DNA of 64,000 bases from Pontibacter actiniarum. Lineage in GTDB: Bacteria; Bacteroidota; Bacteroidia; Cytophagales; Hymenobacteraceae. The notes beneath the pieces were generated by a model. That model searched no databases. It was not told the origin of the DNA and saw only the letters and a program-made list of their open reading frames with translations. Of this stretch, positions 52,737 through 62,025 are shown in pieces. The DNA lies in contig NZ_CP021235.1 in assembly GCF_003585765.1 (NCBI RefSeq), positions 868,001 through 932,000 of the forward strand, written 5' to 3'. The translations under genes and the position numbers were made by a program. The first letter of the stretch is position 1. The number at the start of each line of letters is the position of its first letter.

Positions 52737-53765
52737 ATGAACAGCCCCGCCACCGACTACAGTAGCTACGAAACAGAGGACTTCCTTAACGACAAGCAGT
52801 TTGTTGCCTGGGTGCAACACCCCTCAGCTGATCAGGATCGCTATTGGGAGCAGGTACAGCAGGAGTATCCGCTGAAAGCTTACCAGATGGAGGAGGCCCG
52901 GCGCCTGGTCCAAAAGCTAAGCTTCAGAGCCAGCACGATGGAGCAGGCAGAGCAGCAGCAGCTGTGGCGCGCTATCTCAGAGGAAGCCGGCCTTACCCGC
53001 AAGTCAGTACCGCTGGCGGCGCAGTGGCTGAGAAAGGCAGGGGCAGCTGTGGTAGCCTTAATGCTGTTGTCGCTTGCGCTGTACTTCTACAACAGCAGCA
53101 GACATAAGCAGTTCCGTACGGCCTACGGGCAGGTGGCTACGCTGGTGCTGCCGGATAGCTCTGTTGTCACGCTAAACGCTAATTCAGAGATCAGGTATGC
53201 CAGCGACTGGGACGCGGACGAGCCCCGGGAGGTGTGGCTGGAGGGAGAGGCCTTTTTTGAAGTGAACCACTTGCACCGGCAGGGTAGCGTGAAGCCGGGA
53301 GAGCGGTTTGTTGTGCACACAGGCGATATGGACGTGGAGGTGCTGGGTACTTCGTTTAACGTGCAAAAGCGCAGAGGAGCCACCCAGGTGGCCCTGCAGA
53401 CGGGTAAAGTCAGGCTGGCCCTAGAGGGCGCTTCGTCTCCGGTGGTGATGAAGCCCGGAGATGTGGTGGCCTACACACCGGCGAACAGTAAGCTGGTGCA
53501 GTGGCAGGCAGACCCGCAGCTAGCTTCAGCCTGGCGCGGAGGGCTGCTCGTGTTTCAGGATACCCCGCTGGCGGAGATACTTACCTACATCGAAGATACC
53601 TATGGCTATCAGGTGGAGCTGAAGGACGAAGACCTGGCACAAAGAAGGCTGTCTGGGAGGTTCAGGAGCAGGAATGAAGAGGCGCTGCTGCAGGCTGTAG
53701 CGGCAGCCTTGGGCATTTCCATTACCAAGGACCCGGCATCCCGGAAACTCATTATCCGAAACTAA
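52737..53765 (+). CDS. FecR-family anti-sigma factor
   Basis: 342 aa from ATG 52737. A GTG upstream at 52686 would add 17 odd residues. It has a cytoplasmic N-terminal anti-sigma part, one TM helix (AAVVALMLLSLALYFYNS, about 105-122), then the periplasmic FecR domain (QVATLVLPDSSVVTLNANSEIRY, EGEAFFEV, GTSFNVQKRRGATQVALQTGKV). The C-terminal DUF4974-type domain is LLVFQDTPLAEILTYIEDTYGYQVEL. It passes the signal from the receptor downstream to the ECF sigma factor. Confidence 0.95.
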   Translation: MNSPATDYSSYETEDFLNDKQFVAWVQHPSADQDRYWEQVQQEYPLKAYQMEEARRLVQKLSFRASTMEQAEQQQLWRAISEEAGLTRKSVPLAAQWLRKAGAAVVALMLLSLALYFYNSSRHKQFRTAYGQVATLVLPDSSVVTLNANSEIRYASDWDADEPREVWLEGEAFFEVNHLHRQGSVKPGERFVVHTGDMDVEVLGTSFNVQKRRGATQVALQTGKVRLALEGASSPVVMKPGDVVAYTPANSKLVQWQADPQLASAWRGGLLVFQDTPLAEILTYIEDTYGYQVELKDEDLAQRRLSGRFRSRNEEALLQAVAAALGISITKDPASRKLIIRN

Positions 53766-53790
53766 GCTGCACTCACGCCAACCCCTAGTC

Positions 53791-56523
53791 ATGATGAACA
53801 CCAGGAAAACAAACTGCCTTGTTGGGCTTGCCCTGTGCCTGCTGCTATGTATGTGCCACACCGCCAGGGCACGCCAGCAGGCAAACCAAAAAAACGAAGC
53901 TGCCACGGCAGTTAGGTTGCCCCTGGCACAAGTGCTGCAAAAGCTAACAGGGCTTTATGGGATTAACTTTATCTATGAGCAAGGGCTTTTGGCGGGAAGA
54001 GAGGCCTCCTACAATGCTGAGCAGTTAAAGAACAGGGCTCCAGCTGTAGCGCTTGAAGAGATCCTGAGGCCTCTCGGGCTGCGCTTCCGTAACATTGACA
54101 ATCAGAACTACGCTATTTTTCCGGAGGAGGAGCAGGAGAAGACAGCAGGTGCCGGTGGTGCTGAGGTGTCGCTAACGCCCCAGGACGCGCGGCAGGACGG
54201 ACAGATAAGCGGCCGGGTGGAGGATATGGCGCATGCGCCGGTGCCTTACGCTACAGTGGCTCTTTTTTCTTCGGCAGATTCTACCCATTTGGCTACCCGG
54301 CTGACCGACGAAAGTGGTTATTACCTGTTCAAGGGTGTTCCGTACGGAACGTACTTTCTGCAGGTATCCTATGTGGGCTATGATAAAGCGGCCAGCCCGG
54401 TAGTTAGCCTGAGCCATGGCAAGCGTGGGGCAGCTATTGGTGTGCTGCAACTTAAAGAGCGTACAGCCTCCCTGCAGGAGGTGGTTGTGGAGGGCCGAAA
54501 GCCACTGATTGAACAGGAGACAGACCGCTATGTGATGCATGTGGAGAACAGTGCCCTTGCCAGCGGCAATGCTGTGCAACTGCTTAAAGCCGCGCCGTTT
54601 GTGGAGGTGTCACCGGAGAATGAGGTGACCTTGCAGGGGAAGAAGACGATGATCCTGGTAGACAACAAGCCTGTTGCCGCCGCTGCGCTGGCAGAGGTGC
54701 TGCAAACGCTCCCGGCAGGCACTGTTTCGCAGGTGGAGCTGATCACCAACCCTTCGGCCAGGTACGACGCGGCCTATGGGGCGGTGATCAACATCGTTAC
54801 GCGTAAAGATCAGGCACAGGGCCTGACCGCCACCCTCAGAACAGAGGCGTCGCAGGGCGATTTCGGGCGGCTGAACGTTAACGGCAGGCTTACTTACAAG
54901 CACCGCGGGCTAACGCTCTTTGGTATGGGAGGGTACAACCGGTTCAACTTTCAGACCCACGATCGCCTGGACAGGCTACTGCGTGCAGAGTTGCCCGGGG
55001 GGCTGGTAGAGGAGGAGATCACCCGCACTTTTTACCAGGATATCTACAGTTTTCAGGCGGGGGCCAACCTGCAGGTAGGCAGGAACCAACAAATGGGCGT
55101 GCTGGTGGAGGGGCAGCAGAACCAGACGGAGGGCACTTTCGTCTCCTACGACAGGTTCAGCACCATGGGGCTTCCGGTAGATTCGGTGCTGCTGACAGAC
55201 AGCCCTTTTTCAAATAAACCCCATCACCTAAACTATCATCTCTATTACAGTCTTTTGGGAGATTCCGCCAACAGTGAGCTGTATGTTCTGGCAACCTACA
55301 CGCCTGTCCGGCGCGAGTTGCAGCAGTATTTCCCGTCTGCCTTGCTGGGGCAAGGCAATGATACCCTGCGCATACCGCAGCCCTACAGAACGACCAACAG
55401 TTACGCGTTCGATATCTGGGTAGCGCAGGCCGATTACAGTTATGCGCTTGGTAAAAGCTGGCAACTGGAGGCGGGGCTGAAACACCAAGCAACGGACTCC
55501 CGGCAGGTTATAGACTTTGAGGCAGAGGAAGGCGGGCGGCTGTCGCGACAGGCCGGGAGCTCTAGCAACAATCACCTGGCGGAGGCAATTACAGGCGGGT
55601 ATGGCATCCTTAGTAAGAACTGGGAACAGGACCGGTTGCAGTTGGGTGTTCGGCTGGAGCACACGAAAATGCGCTATGTCGGGCACTATGAACAGGACTA
55701 CCTGCAAGCCTTTCCGACGCTGCGGTACAGGCGCCTGTTTGGCGAGGCCGGAGAACTTGCCTTTTCTTACCGCCGGACCATCAACCGAGTGCCTTACGAT
55801 GAGTTGGTGCCTTACACGCTCTACATCAACCATTACACAGTTTTTGAGGGAAACCCATCGCTCAAGCCGCAGTACGACCACATTTTTTCTCTCAATACCA
55901 GGTTGAGCCAGCTCGGCATCAACATAACATTTACCTCCAGCGAAGGGCGGTTCGCACAGTTCCCCATCCGGCAGGATTTTGAGACGAGGGTGACATACGC
56001 CGCTTTGCAGAACCTGGAAAGCGCTTCTGACCTTGCCGTGGATGTGTCTTACCCGCTGCAGCTAACTTCCTGGTGGAGCACCGAAAACAGCGGTACAGTA
56101 TTCGGGTGGTCCAGCGCCCGGGGTCGGGTGCTGGGCGAGTCCTTCAGCGCCTCAGGTGCCTGGTGCGCGTTTCGGTCGCTCCATGCGTTCAAGCTGCACC
56201 CCAGCGTAACCCTGGAGCTGAATGGCTCTTACAGGTCTGCACGGAAGGCGGAGCTGACCTATACAGGAAGCAACGGAAACGTAAACCTGGGGCTGTTGGT
56301 TCAGCTGCTGAAGGGCAAAGGGCAGCTGCGGGTAGGGGCGGAGGAGGTGCTGGGGCAGAACAGCTACTATACCAGCCAGAACTTTGGCGTGTACCGCACG
56401 CAACGGCACCGCTCTTTTGACAGCCAACGGCTAACGGTAGGGCTAACTTTTAACCTGGGCCAGGCGAAGGTAAAAGCACCTGTTCCAAAGTTAGGCAACG
56501 AGGAGGCGGTGGACAGGCTGTAG
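53791..56523 (+). CDS. STN-domain outer-membrane receptor (TonB-dependent, outer membrane beta-barrel family)
   Basis: 910 aa. Signal peptide, then an STN (secretin/TonB short N-terminal) domain at about 40-110 (LPLAQVLQKLTGLYGINFIYEQGLLAGR). Next a carboxypeptidase-regulatory domain at about 135-215 (GQISGRVEDMAHAPVPYATVALFS), a plug (AAPFVEVSPENEVTLQGKKTMILVDNKPV) and a long barrel of the outer-membrane beta-barrel type. The STN domain contacts FecR, so this receptor both takes up a ligand and switches on the ECF factor. Ligand unknown. Confidence 0.93.
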   Translation: MMNTRKTNCLVGLALCLLLCMCHTARARQQANQKNEAATAVRLPLAQVLQKLTGLYGINFIYEQGLLAGREASYNAEQLKNRAPAVALEEILRPLGLRFRNIDNQNYAIFPEEEQEKTAGAGGAEVSLTPQDARQDGQISGRVEDMAHAPVPYATVALFSSADSTHLATRLTDESGYYLFKGVPYGTYFLQVSYVGYDKAASPVVSLSHGKRGAAIGVLQLKERTASLQEVVVEGRKPLIEQETDRYVMHVENSALASGNAVQLLKAAPFVEVSPENEVTLQGKKTMILVDNKPVAAAALAEVLQTLPAGTVSQVELITNPSARYDAAYGAVINIVTRKDQAQGLTATLRTEASQGDFGRLNVNGRLTYKHRGLTLFGMGGYNRFNFQTHDRLDRLLRAELPGGLVEEEITRTFYQDIYSFQAGANLQVGRNQQMGVLVEGQQNQTEGTFVSYDRFSTMGLPVDSVLLTDSPFSNKPHHLNYHLYYSLLGDSANSELYVLATYTPVRRELQQYFPSALLGQGNDTLRIPQPYRTTNSYAFDIWVAQADYSYALGKSWQLEAGLKHQATDSRQVIDFEAEEGGRLSRQAGSSSNNHLAEAITGGYGILSKNWEQDRLQLGVRLEHTKMRYVGHYEQDYLQAFPTLRYRRLFGEAGELAFSYRRTINRVPYDELVPYTLYINHYTVFEGNPSLKPQYDHIFSLNTRLSQLGINITFTSSEGRFAQFPIRQDFETRVTYAALQNLESASDLAVDVSYPLQLTSWWSTENSGTVFGWSSARGRVLGESFSASGAWCAFRSLHAFKLHPSVTLELNGSYRSARKAELTYTGSNGNVNLGLLVQLLKGKGQLRVGAEEVLGQNSYYTSQNFGVYRTQRHRSFDSQRLTVGLTFNLGQAKVKAPVPKLGNEEAVDRL

Positions 56524-56679
56524 CGTAAGCTGTAGGGGAGGAGCATACGTATAATGTGCGGAGGGAGAGGCTTTACTTTCTGCTTTAGCTTCTGATGAAG
56601 TATATTTTGGGGAGTGGCTTGCTGCTACCGTGTTTGATGAAGCGCCGCCGGGTGCCGTACTTACCCTGCACAGCTAATC

Positions 56680-57408
56680 CTATGAAAAGGCCTTCTGCAA
56701 TACATCTCCTACAAAATACGCCAGCGAGGCAGCAAGGCCCCCGAGCAGGAGTGTTTCACCGATGCCCACGAGCAGGCTCCGCTGTGTCACCAGGCTTTTA
56801 AGGCTCCCTACCAGTGCCAGGGCCACACCCGTCAGGATGCTGGAATACAGGAACAGCTGCGTGTTGCCCGCATGTAACCCACTACCTGCAACAAGATAGG
56901 AAAGCAGTGGGATGGAACCGATCAGCACAAAGCTGATAAAGGTAACAGAGGCCGTTTTAACCGGAGTTTTATCATCCTGAGTCATCCCAAGCTCCTCCTT
57001 CATCATGGTGTCGACCCACACTTCTTTATTTGAAGTGATCACCTCTACCACCTGGTCCAGCAACTCGCCCTGAAAGCCCTTTGCTGCGTAGGCCTCCCGT
57101 ATTTCCTCGACTTCACGGTCCGGCAGGTTGTCTACTTCCCAATACTCCGTGGCCTTATGCCTGTCAAAGTTGTCGCGCGAAGCCTTGGTGGAGAAGAAAT
57201 TGCCAACCGACATGGAAAAGCCGTCGGCAATCAGGTTTGCCAGCCCCAGTATGATCACAACAGAGGTATTGAAGTTTGCCCCTTCGGCACCTGCCACAAC
57301 TGCAAAGGTGGTAATGGCACCGTCTATTCCACCATAGACAAACTCAGCAATGTATTCCTTGTTAAAGAAGAGGAGCTTTTCTCTTGCGTGGAGGCGGTCT
57401 TCAAGCAT
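56680..57408 (-). CDS. VIT1/CCC1 family metal transporter
   Basis: 242 aa. Five TM helices with FVYGGIDGAITTFAVVAGAEGAN and ILGLANLIADGFSMSVGNFFSTKA at the N-terminal side, a cytoplasmic metal-binding segment (REVEEIREAYAAKGF..., MMKEELGM), then FISFVLIGSIPLLSYLV and the final pair. It exports or stores Fe2+/Mn2+. It converges on the STN receptor, which suggests iron as a theme, but this is only adjacency. Confidence 0.93.
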   Translation of the reverse strand: MLEDRLHAREKLLFFNKEYIAEFVYGGIDGAITTFAVVAGAEGANFNTSVVIILGLANLIADGFSMSVGNFFSTKASRDNFDRHKATEYWEVDNLPDREVEEIREAYAAKGFQGELLDQVVEVITSNKEVWVDTMMKEELGMTQDDKTPVKTASVTFISFVLIGSIPLLSYLVAGSGLHAGNTQLFLYSSILTGVALALVGSLKSLVTQRSLLVGIGETLLLGGLAASLAYFVGDVLQKAFS

Positions 57409-57627
57409 AGCGCTGGTTAGGTTAGAGGTTAAAGGCTGTCTCAGCGACGGGTACTCCTCACATCAGCCATACTTCCCCATGTACGGGAAAAGGGGAGGCC
57501 GGAAATGTGCGTAAGATGGTAAAGCGCAAGGTATACGTGCTGTGTAAAGTACAGAAAAGCAGTGAGACAGCAAAGAAAGCAGACTGGCCCTTCTTGCTTA
57601 GGGCCAGCCTGCTCAGTTTAGCCAGGG

Positions 57628-58272
57628 TTACTCCCTTGCCATACTTTGCAGAAAGTCCCGTACTTCCTTGGTGTCATACTCCGCCATTCCTTCCTGCCGT
57701 GCCACCACCTGGCCGTCCGGAGAAATAATAAACGTAGTGGGGATGGCATTGGAGTAAAACTCCTGCGGAAGCTGACCGGCTGGCATGTACACCGGAAACG
57801 TAAAGCCCTTTTTAGCGATAAACTTCTGCACCTTCTCCATGCCGCCTTCGTCTACAGAGAGCATCACGAACGCTATTTTATCAGAGCCGACTTTTTCGTA
57901 CAGGCTTTGTATGTTGGGCATTTCAGCCACACATGGCGGGCACCAGGTAGCCCAGATGTTCAGGAAGATTACTTTTCCCTTTAGGCTCTCGAAACTGACC
58001 GTGCTGCCATCGAGGGTTCTCATCTTAAAGCCTTTGCCTGCCATGTGGCCGCTGTTTGCTGCGCCTCCTGTAGCTGTTTCGGAAGAAACTACGGCGCTTT
58101 CTGCTGTGGCCACTGCCGGCACATCGGCTTTTCGTATTCCTGTGGCAAGCAGCAGCCGCTGTACCTGCCCTATTGCCTCGGTATGAAGGCCTGTTAGGTA
58201 CAGGGTGCCGAAGATAGCCAGCATGACAGCCCAGGCAGGTATATTTTTGAGGGAGAATTTATACTTGTTCAT
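57628..58272 (-). CDS. TlpA-family thioredoxin-like protein
   Basis: 214 aa. N-terminal signal anchor (IPAWAVMLAIFGTLYLTGL), linker, then the thioredoxin fold with FLNIWATWCPPCVAEMPNIQSL (CPPC), VDEGGMEKVQKFI and the cis-Pro loop AIPTTFIISPDG. A periplasmic thiol-disulfide reductase. Single gene on the minus strand. Confidence 0.93.
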   Translation of the reverse strand: MNKYKFSLKNIPAWAVMLAIFGTLYLTGLHTEAIGQVQRLLLATGIRKADVPAVATAESAVVSSETATGGAANSGHMAGKGFKMRTLDGSTVSFESLKGKVIFLNIWATWCPPCVAEMPNIQSLYEKVGSDKIAFVMLSVDEGGMEKVQKFIAKKGFTFPVYMPAGQLPQEFYSNAIPTTFIISPDGQVVARQEGMAEYDTKEVRDFLQSMARE

Positions 58273-58561
58273 TTTGATTTCTTATGTTGAATGGATGTTC
58301 TTTTTAACGTTTTATAAGCGCTTTGCCGTCGCCTGCCTCCTAAAGCCGGAGACCAAGGCAGCGCCACTGCCTTGCATGAATAAGCAGCGGAAGGGGGCGC
58401 TTAAAGCTGCTACAGAATGCCTGTATGCACCTTGCAGGTAAGCTTCCCGAGCATGTTCCGCCTACACGTACAGTGCTCCAGGTGTGGCGTTAACTGCTGC
58501 ACAAAGCACTCACTGCACAGGCGGTAGGTTACCTGCTGCGCCGGATAGGCACAAGTATACT
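58273..58561. other. Spacer with a cysteine-rich open frame
   Basis: No clear gene. On the minus strand (about 58587 to 58437) a frame without any start codon reads TYRLCSECFVQQLTPHLEHC..., with paired cysteines. It may be a remnant of a zinc-ribbon protein or a frame-shifted end of the neighbouring cysteine-rich gene. Confidence 0.3.
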
Positions 58562-58924
58562 TTAGGAGTGTTGCGGCGGGTCTGGCTCGGCTTTTAAATT
58601 AGGGGAGAGGTGCTTTCTTGCAGCCGGTATACTTAGTTTATGCAGCATAAGCGGTGCCTGCAGCTGGTGCTGGTGCAGTGGCGTAACTAAAGCATATACC
58701 TGCTGGCCGCAATCTGTGGCAGCGTTTGCATCCTGCCGCCCGGCGGGTGTCTGGTGCTTCAGGCAACCCTTCCGGCAGCTGCGTTTCACCAGGTGCTTTG
58801 CTGAGCAGGCTTTCTTCAGCACGCTTTGTGCCTCACCCGGATCACGTAGCACACCATTGCCGGGCTGCGGCAGGGTGAACAGCAGAAGAACTGTGCTGAA
58901 AAACAAAAGCAGGTATCCTTTCAT
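58562..58924 (-). CDS. Small secreted cysteine/histidine-rich protein
   Basis: 120 aa. Signal peptide (GYLLLFFSTVLLLFTLP), then KKACSAKHLVKRSCRKGCLKHQTP and a later ATDCGQQVYALV. The Cys/Lys/His cluster suggests metal or redox binding in the periplasm. It has the look of small Bacteroidota periplasmic proteins with a CLKH box. No family name can be given. Confidence 0.55.
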   Translation of the reverse strand: MKGYLLLFFSTVLLLFTLPQPGNGVLRDPGEAQSVLKKACSAKHLVKRSCRKGCLKHQTPAGRQDANAATDCGQQVYALVTPLHQHQLQAPLMLHKLSIPAARKHLSPNLKAEPDPPQHS

Positions 58925-59320
58925 ATGCTTTTACAAGCTAATAAACTGGCAGCCCTGAAACTGCTGTGCCAGTCCGGCCCAACAGGTGACTTTCTTGCCA
59001 GCTATGGTAAAATTACAACATCAGGCATTTAGGAGCAAGCAAGTCCGCAGGTAGTGATGTGGTATAAAGAAGTGGCCTCTGCCATTAATAAACACACCGT
59101 TAGCGGTAGCCGAATGTATAAACGTGCCCGTATCTCGGATTCATACTTGCTGTTCTGCTTCATAGGATGTTCAGTGGCAGTAACAGATTCCCCTACCCGT
59201 ACTTTATAAAAACTCCTCCTGTCAGGCAACCTCTCTCTATCATATAGCATCTACAATATATTAACCCTCTGCTGTAGCCTTATACCGGAATAGGTTAACC
59301 TTACCTAAACAACTAAAACT
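58925..59320. other. Intergenic spacer without recognised gene
   Basis: About 395 bases between divergent genes. A minus-strand frame at 59029-59250 has poor coding character. No repeat seen. Confidence 0.4.
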
Positions 59321-60562
59321 ATGATGATCAAAAGAACCCTGCTGCTGCTCTTCTTCCTCGGAAATCTGGCACTTGCTCAAGCACAGCAAACCCAACTGGT
59401 AAATGTCGGCAACCACTCCCTGGAGATGATCCAGGCCGGAACAGGAGAATACACCGTTATCTTCGAATCTGGCTTCGGCACACCTTATACAGTGTGGGGC
59501 AACGTGGCATCTGAAGTGATGCAAACAAACCAGGTGATGCTGTACTCCAGAGCCGGAACAGGCAACTCTGAACCTAACCCGAACACGCATACTTTGGAGC
59601 AGGCTGTGCAGGACCTGGAAACGCTCATCGAAATGGCAACCCTGAAAGCCCCTTTCATTCTGGTAGGCCATTCGTACGGCGCCTTTATCATTCGCGCCTA
59701 TGCCTCAAAGCACCCGGACAAAGTGAAGGGTTTAGTGTTTGTGGACCCGGCACATGAGAAAATGATGCAGGAACTGAAAAAGGCAGACTATACCAAAGCA
59801 GTAAAAGACATGGAACTGCAGAACAGTTTTGTGCCCGCCAAGTTCAAGCAGGAAAACGAGGCTATTAACGCCATATTTGAGAAAGCCGAGCTGCCTGACT
59901 TCGGGAAGCTGCCGCAGGTGCCAGCAGTTGTACTGACTTCGGTTCAGAAGCGGGTCAACCCGGAGTTATTCCTGCACGAGCCAAAGGGCGTGGAAGTATG
60001 GCGTAACCTGCACAACGAGTTATTTAGCCAGTTTACCAGCGGCGCACATATCATCACCTCCAGAAGCGGCCACAACATACACCGCGAAGAGCCTGAACTG
60101 GTAATTAATGCGATCAGCCAGGTGGTGCAGGAAGCCAACAAGCAAAAGCAGCAACAGGAACGCGAAGCCAGAATGGCAGCTTTGGAAGCTAAGATGGCAG
60201 AGGCAGCTGCTTACCTGAAGCAACGAAAAGAGCCAAAGGCTGAAGCTGTAGTGTTTGATGCGTTGAAGAACTCCGGGCTCAATGAACCCATGATCAACAC
60301 GATTGCCTACCAGCAACTCAGCAACCCTGACAATGTGGCCCTGGCGCTGCTGACACTCAAGTATAACACGCTTACCTATCCTCAATCTGCCAATGCATTC
60401 GACAGCTACGGCGAGGCCTTCCTGAAAAAAGGGAATCTGAAACTGGCAGAACAACAGTTTCTGAAGGCCATTAAACTTGCCACTGCAGCAAACGACTCCT
60501 CCACACTCAAAAACAGCAAAAGCAACCTGGAGAAAATCGAGCAGCTAAAGAAGGCTAAATAA
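59321..60562 (+). CDS. Secreted alpha/beta hydrolase with TPR-like C-terminus
   Basis: 413 aa. Signal peptide (TLLLLFFLGNLALAQA). Alpha/beta hydrolase (about 25-265) with nucleophile FILVGHSYGAFIIRAYASKHPDK (GHSYG), Asp in LVFVDPAHEK and His in SRSGHNIHREEPEL. A coiled, Gln/Glu-rich helix follows (about 270-300), then a tetratricopeptide-like repeat (AFDSYGEAFLKKGNLKLAEQQFLKAIKLA). Probably a periplasmic esterase or peptidase with a protein-binding tail. Substrate unknown. Confidence 0.9.
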   Translation: MMIKRTLLLLFFLGNLALAQAQQTQLVNVGNHSLEMIQAGTGEYTVIFESGFGTPYTVWGNVASEVMQTNQVMLYSRAGTGNSEPNPNTHTLEQAVQDLETLIEMATLKAPFILVGHSYGAFIIRAYASKHPDKVKGLVFVDPAHEKMMQELKKADYTKAVKDMELQNSFVPAKFKQENEAINAIFEKAELPDFGKLPQVPAVVLTSVQKRVNPELFLHEPKGVEVWRNLHNELFSQFTSGAHIITSRSGHNIHREEPELVINAISQVVQEANKQKQQQEREARMAALEAKMAEAAAYLKQRKEPKAEAVVFDALKNSGLNEPMINTIAYQQLSNPDNVALALLTLKYNTLTYPQSANAFDSYGEAFLKKGNLKLAEQQFLKAIKLATAANDSSTLKNSKSNLEKIEQLKKAK

Positions 60563-60836
60563 CTGGAGGTGGATGGTGCACCGGACTGCTGAATGTTACC
60601 AGCGTAAGCGGACAAAGCAAATCTTGTCCGCTTACGCTTAGGTAGCCATAACATGAAAGCGTCTGTTAAAAGTATAAACTCCTTTAGTAATGTACAGAAT
60701 GAGTTGTAGCAGCAGGAAGCAGCATCTGCTAACAAGCCAATGGTCCCTCAAAACGCCCCAACCACATGGCAAACGCTGCAACGTGTAGTGCGCCTTGAAC
60801 CTATCCCATGGCCCGGGCTTTTGCGCTGGCGTGGTC

Positions 60837-61250
60837 TTAGTGCGGCAACCGGTCGCGGAGCAACCCATACATATAGGTGCCGCCGATGGCCCCGGCTACC
60901 GCAACCAGAATAGACCAGTAGGCGTGCCCTATGTTCACAAACATAGGGCCGGGGCAGGCACCGGTGAGGGCCCAGCCCAGCCCGAAGATGGTTCCACCGA
61001 TCAGGTAGCGGGGCACAGACTTTTCTTTGGGCGTAAATACAATCGGGTTGCCCTGGTAGTCGCGCAGCTTATACTTTTTGATGATGTAGGTGGCGAGCGT
61101 GCCCAGTACCACAGCCGTGCCGATAATGCCGTACATGTGGAACGACTGGAAGCGGAACATCTCCTGGATGCGGTACCACGAAATGGCCTCCGACTTGCTC
61201 ATCACGATGCCGAACAGAATGCCGGCCAGTATAAATTTTAATCCTTTCAT
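60837..61250 (-). CDS. DUF6691 / YeeE-YedE half transporter
   Basis: 137 aa, four TM helices, with GGTIFGLGWALTGACPGPMFVNIG (the conserved Cys of the sulfur transporter family). It partners the YeeE gene just upstream (61294-61851), the two halves together resembling one full thiosulfate/sulfur transporter. Last gene of the sulfur module on the minus strand. Confidence 0.9.
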   Translation of the reverse strand: MKGLKFILAGILFGIVMSKSEAISWYRIQEMFRFQSFHMYGIIGTAVVLGTLATYIIKKYKLRDYQGNPIVFTPKEKSVPRYLIGGTIFGLGWALTGACPGPMFVNIGHAYWSILVAVAGAIGGTYMYGLLRDRLPH

Positions 61251-61293
61251 GAGGTAGTAGTTTTGTTGTGGTGAATCAGGTGCCGGCGGTAAA

Positions 61294-61851
61294 CTAAAAA
61301 AGCAGCGGCAGCAGGATGAAGGTGCTGATGAGCCCCCCGATAAAAAAGCCGATCACGGCGATAAGCGAAGGCCACTGCAGGTTGGACAGGCCGCTGATGG
61401 CATGCCCCGAGGTACAGCCCCCGGCATAGCGCGAGCCGAACCCTATCATAAAGCCTCCCACGAGCAGCAGCAGAAAGCCCCTTACGGTAAACAGGGCTTC
61501 CAGGCTGAAGATCTCCTCCGGCTGCAGGTCGTCGGGTGCTGAAAAGCCCAGCTGGCGAAGGTCCTGTATGGTGGCCTGTGAAACCTGGACCGCTTCGTCT
61601 CCGGCCAGGAGCGTGGCCGAAATCCAGCCGCCTGCTATTGCACCTACCAGGAACAGCAGGTTCCACTTCTGCGCCCGCCAATCAAAATCAAAGAACTGCA
61701 CTCTTTTGCCCGCTCCGCAGGCGCTGCAGATGGTGCGCAGGTTAGACGAAAAGCCAAAGGATTTTCCGAAAAACAGGAGCAGGACCATAACAAAGGCAAT
61801 GACAGCGCCGGACGTGTACCATGGCCACGGTTGTCTTACTATTTCTAACAT
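61294..61851 (-). CDS. YeeE/YedE family sulfur transporter
   Basis: 185 aa from ATG 61851 ([16 protein letters not shown]). A longer upstream frame was rejected. Four to five TM helices with [14 protein letters not shown] and the typical [28 protein letters not shown] (conserved Cys). It moves sulfur or thiosulfate across the inner membrane. It lies between the persulfide dioxygenase and DUF6691 genes on one strand. Confidence 0.93.
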   Translation of the reverse strand: MLEIVRQPWPWYTSGAVIAFVMVLLLFFGKSFGFSSNLRTICSACGAGKRVQFFDFDWRAQKWNLLFLVGAIAGGWISATLLAGDEAVQVSQATIQDLRQLGFSAPDDLQPEEIFSLEALFTVRGFLLLLVGGFMIGFGSRYAGGCTSGHAISGLSNLQWPSLIAVIGFFIGGLISTFILLPLLF

Positions 61852-62025
61852 GTTGTTGGTTTTGTAAATGATGCTGGCAGCGCTTGCGCATGCTGTGTCG
61901 GAAGCGCTGCCAGCGCGCTGTGCCTGTCTACAGCGGCAGGCACAGCTGGTTAATATAAACGTGAAGGCTGACAAATGCCAGTACGCTGGCGTATCGGCTG
62001 CACTGGCTTTAGGGATGGGCCGCTT

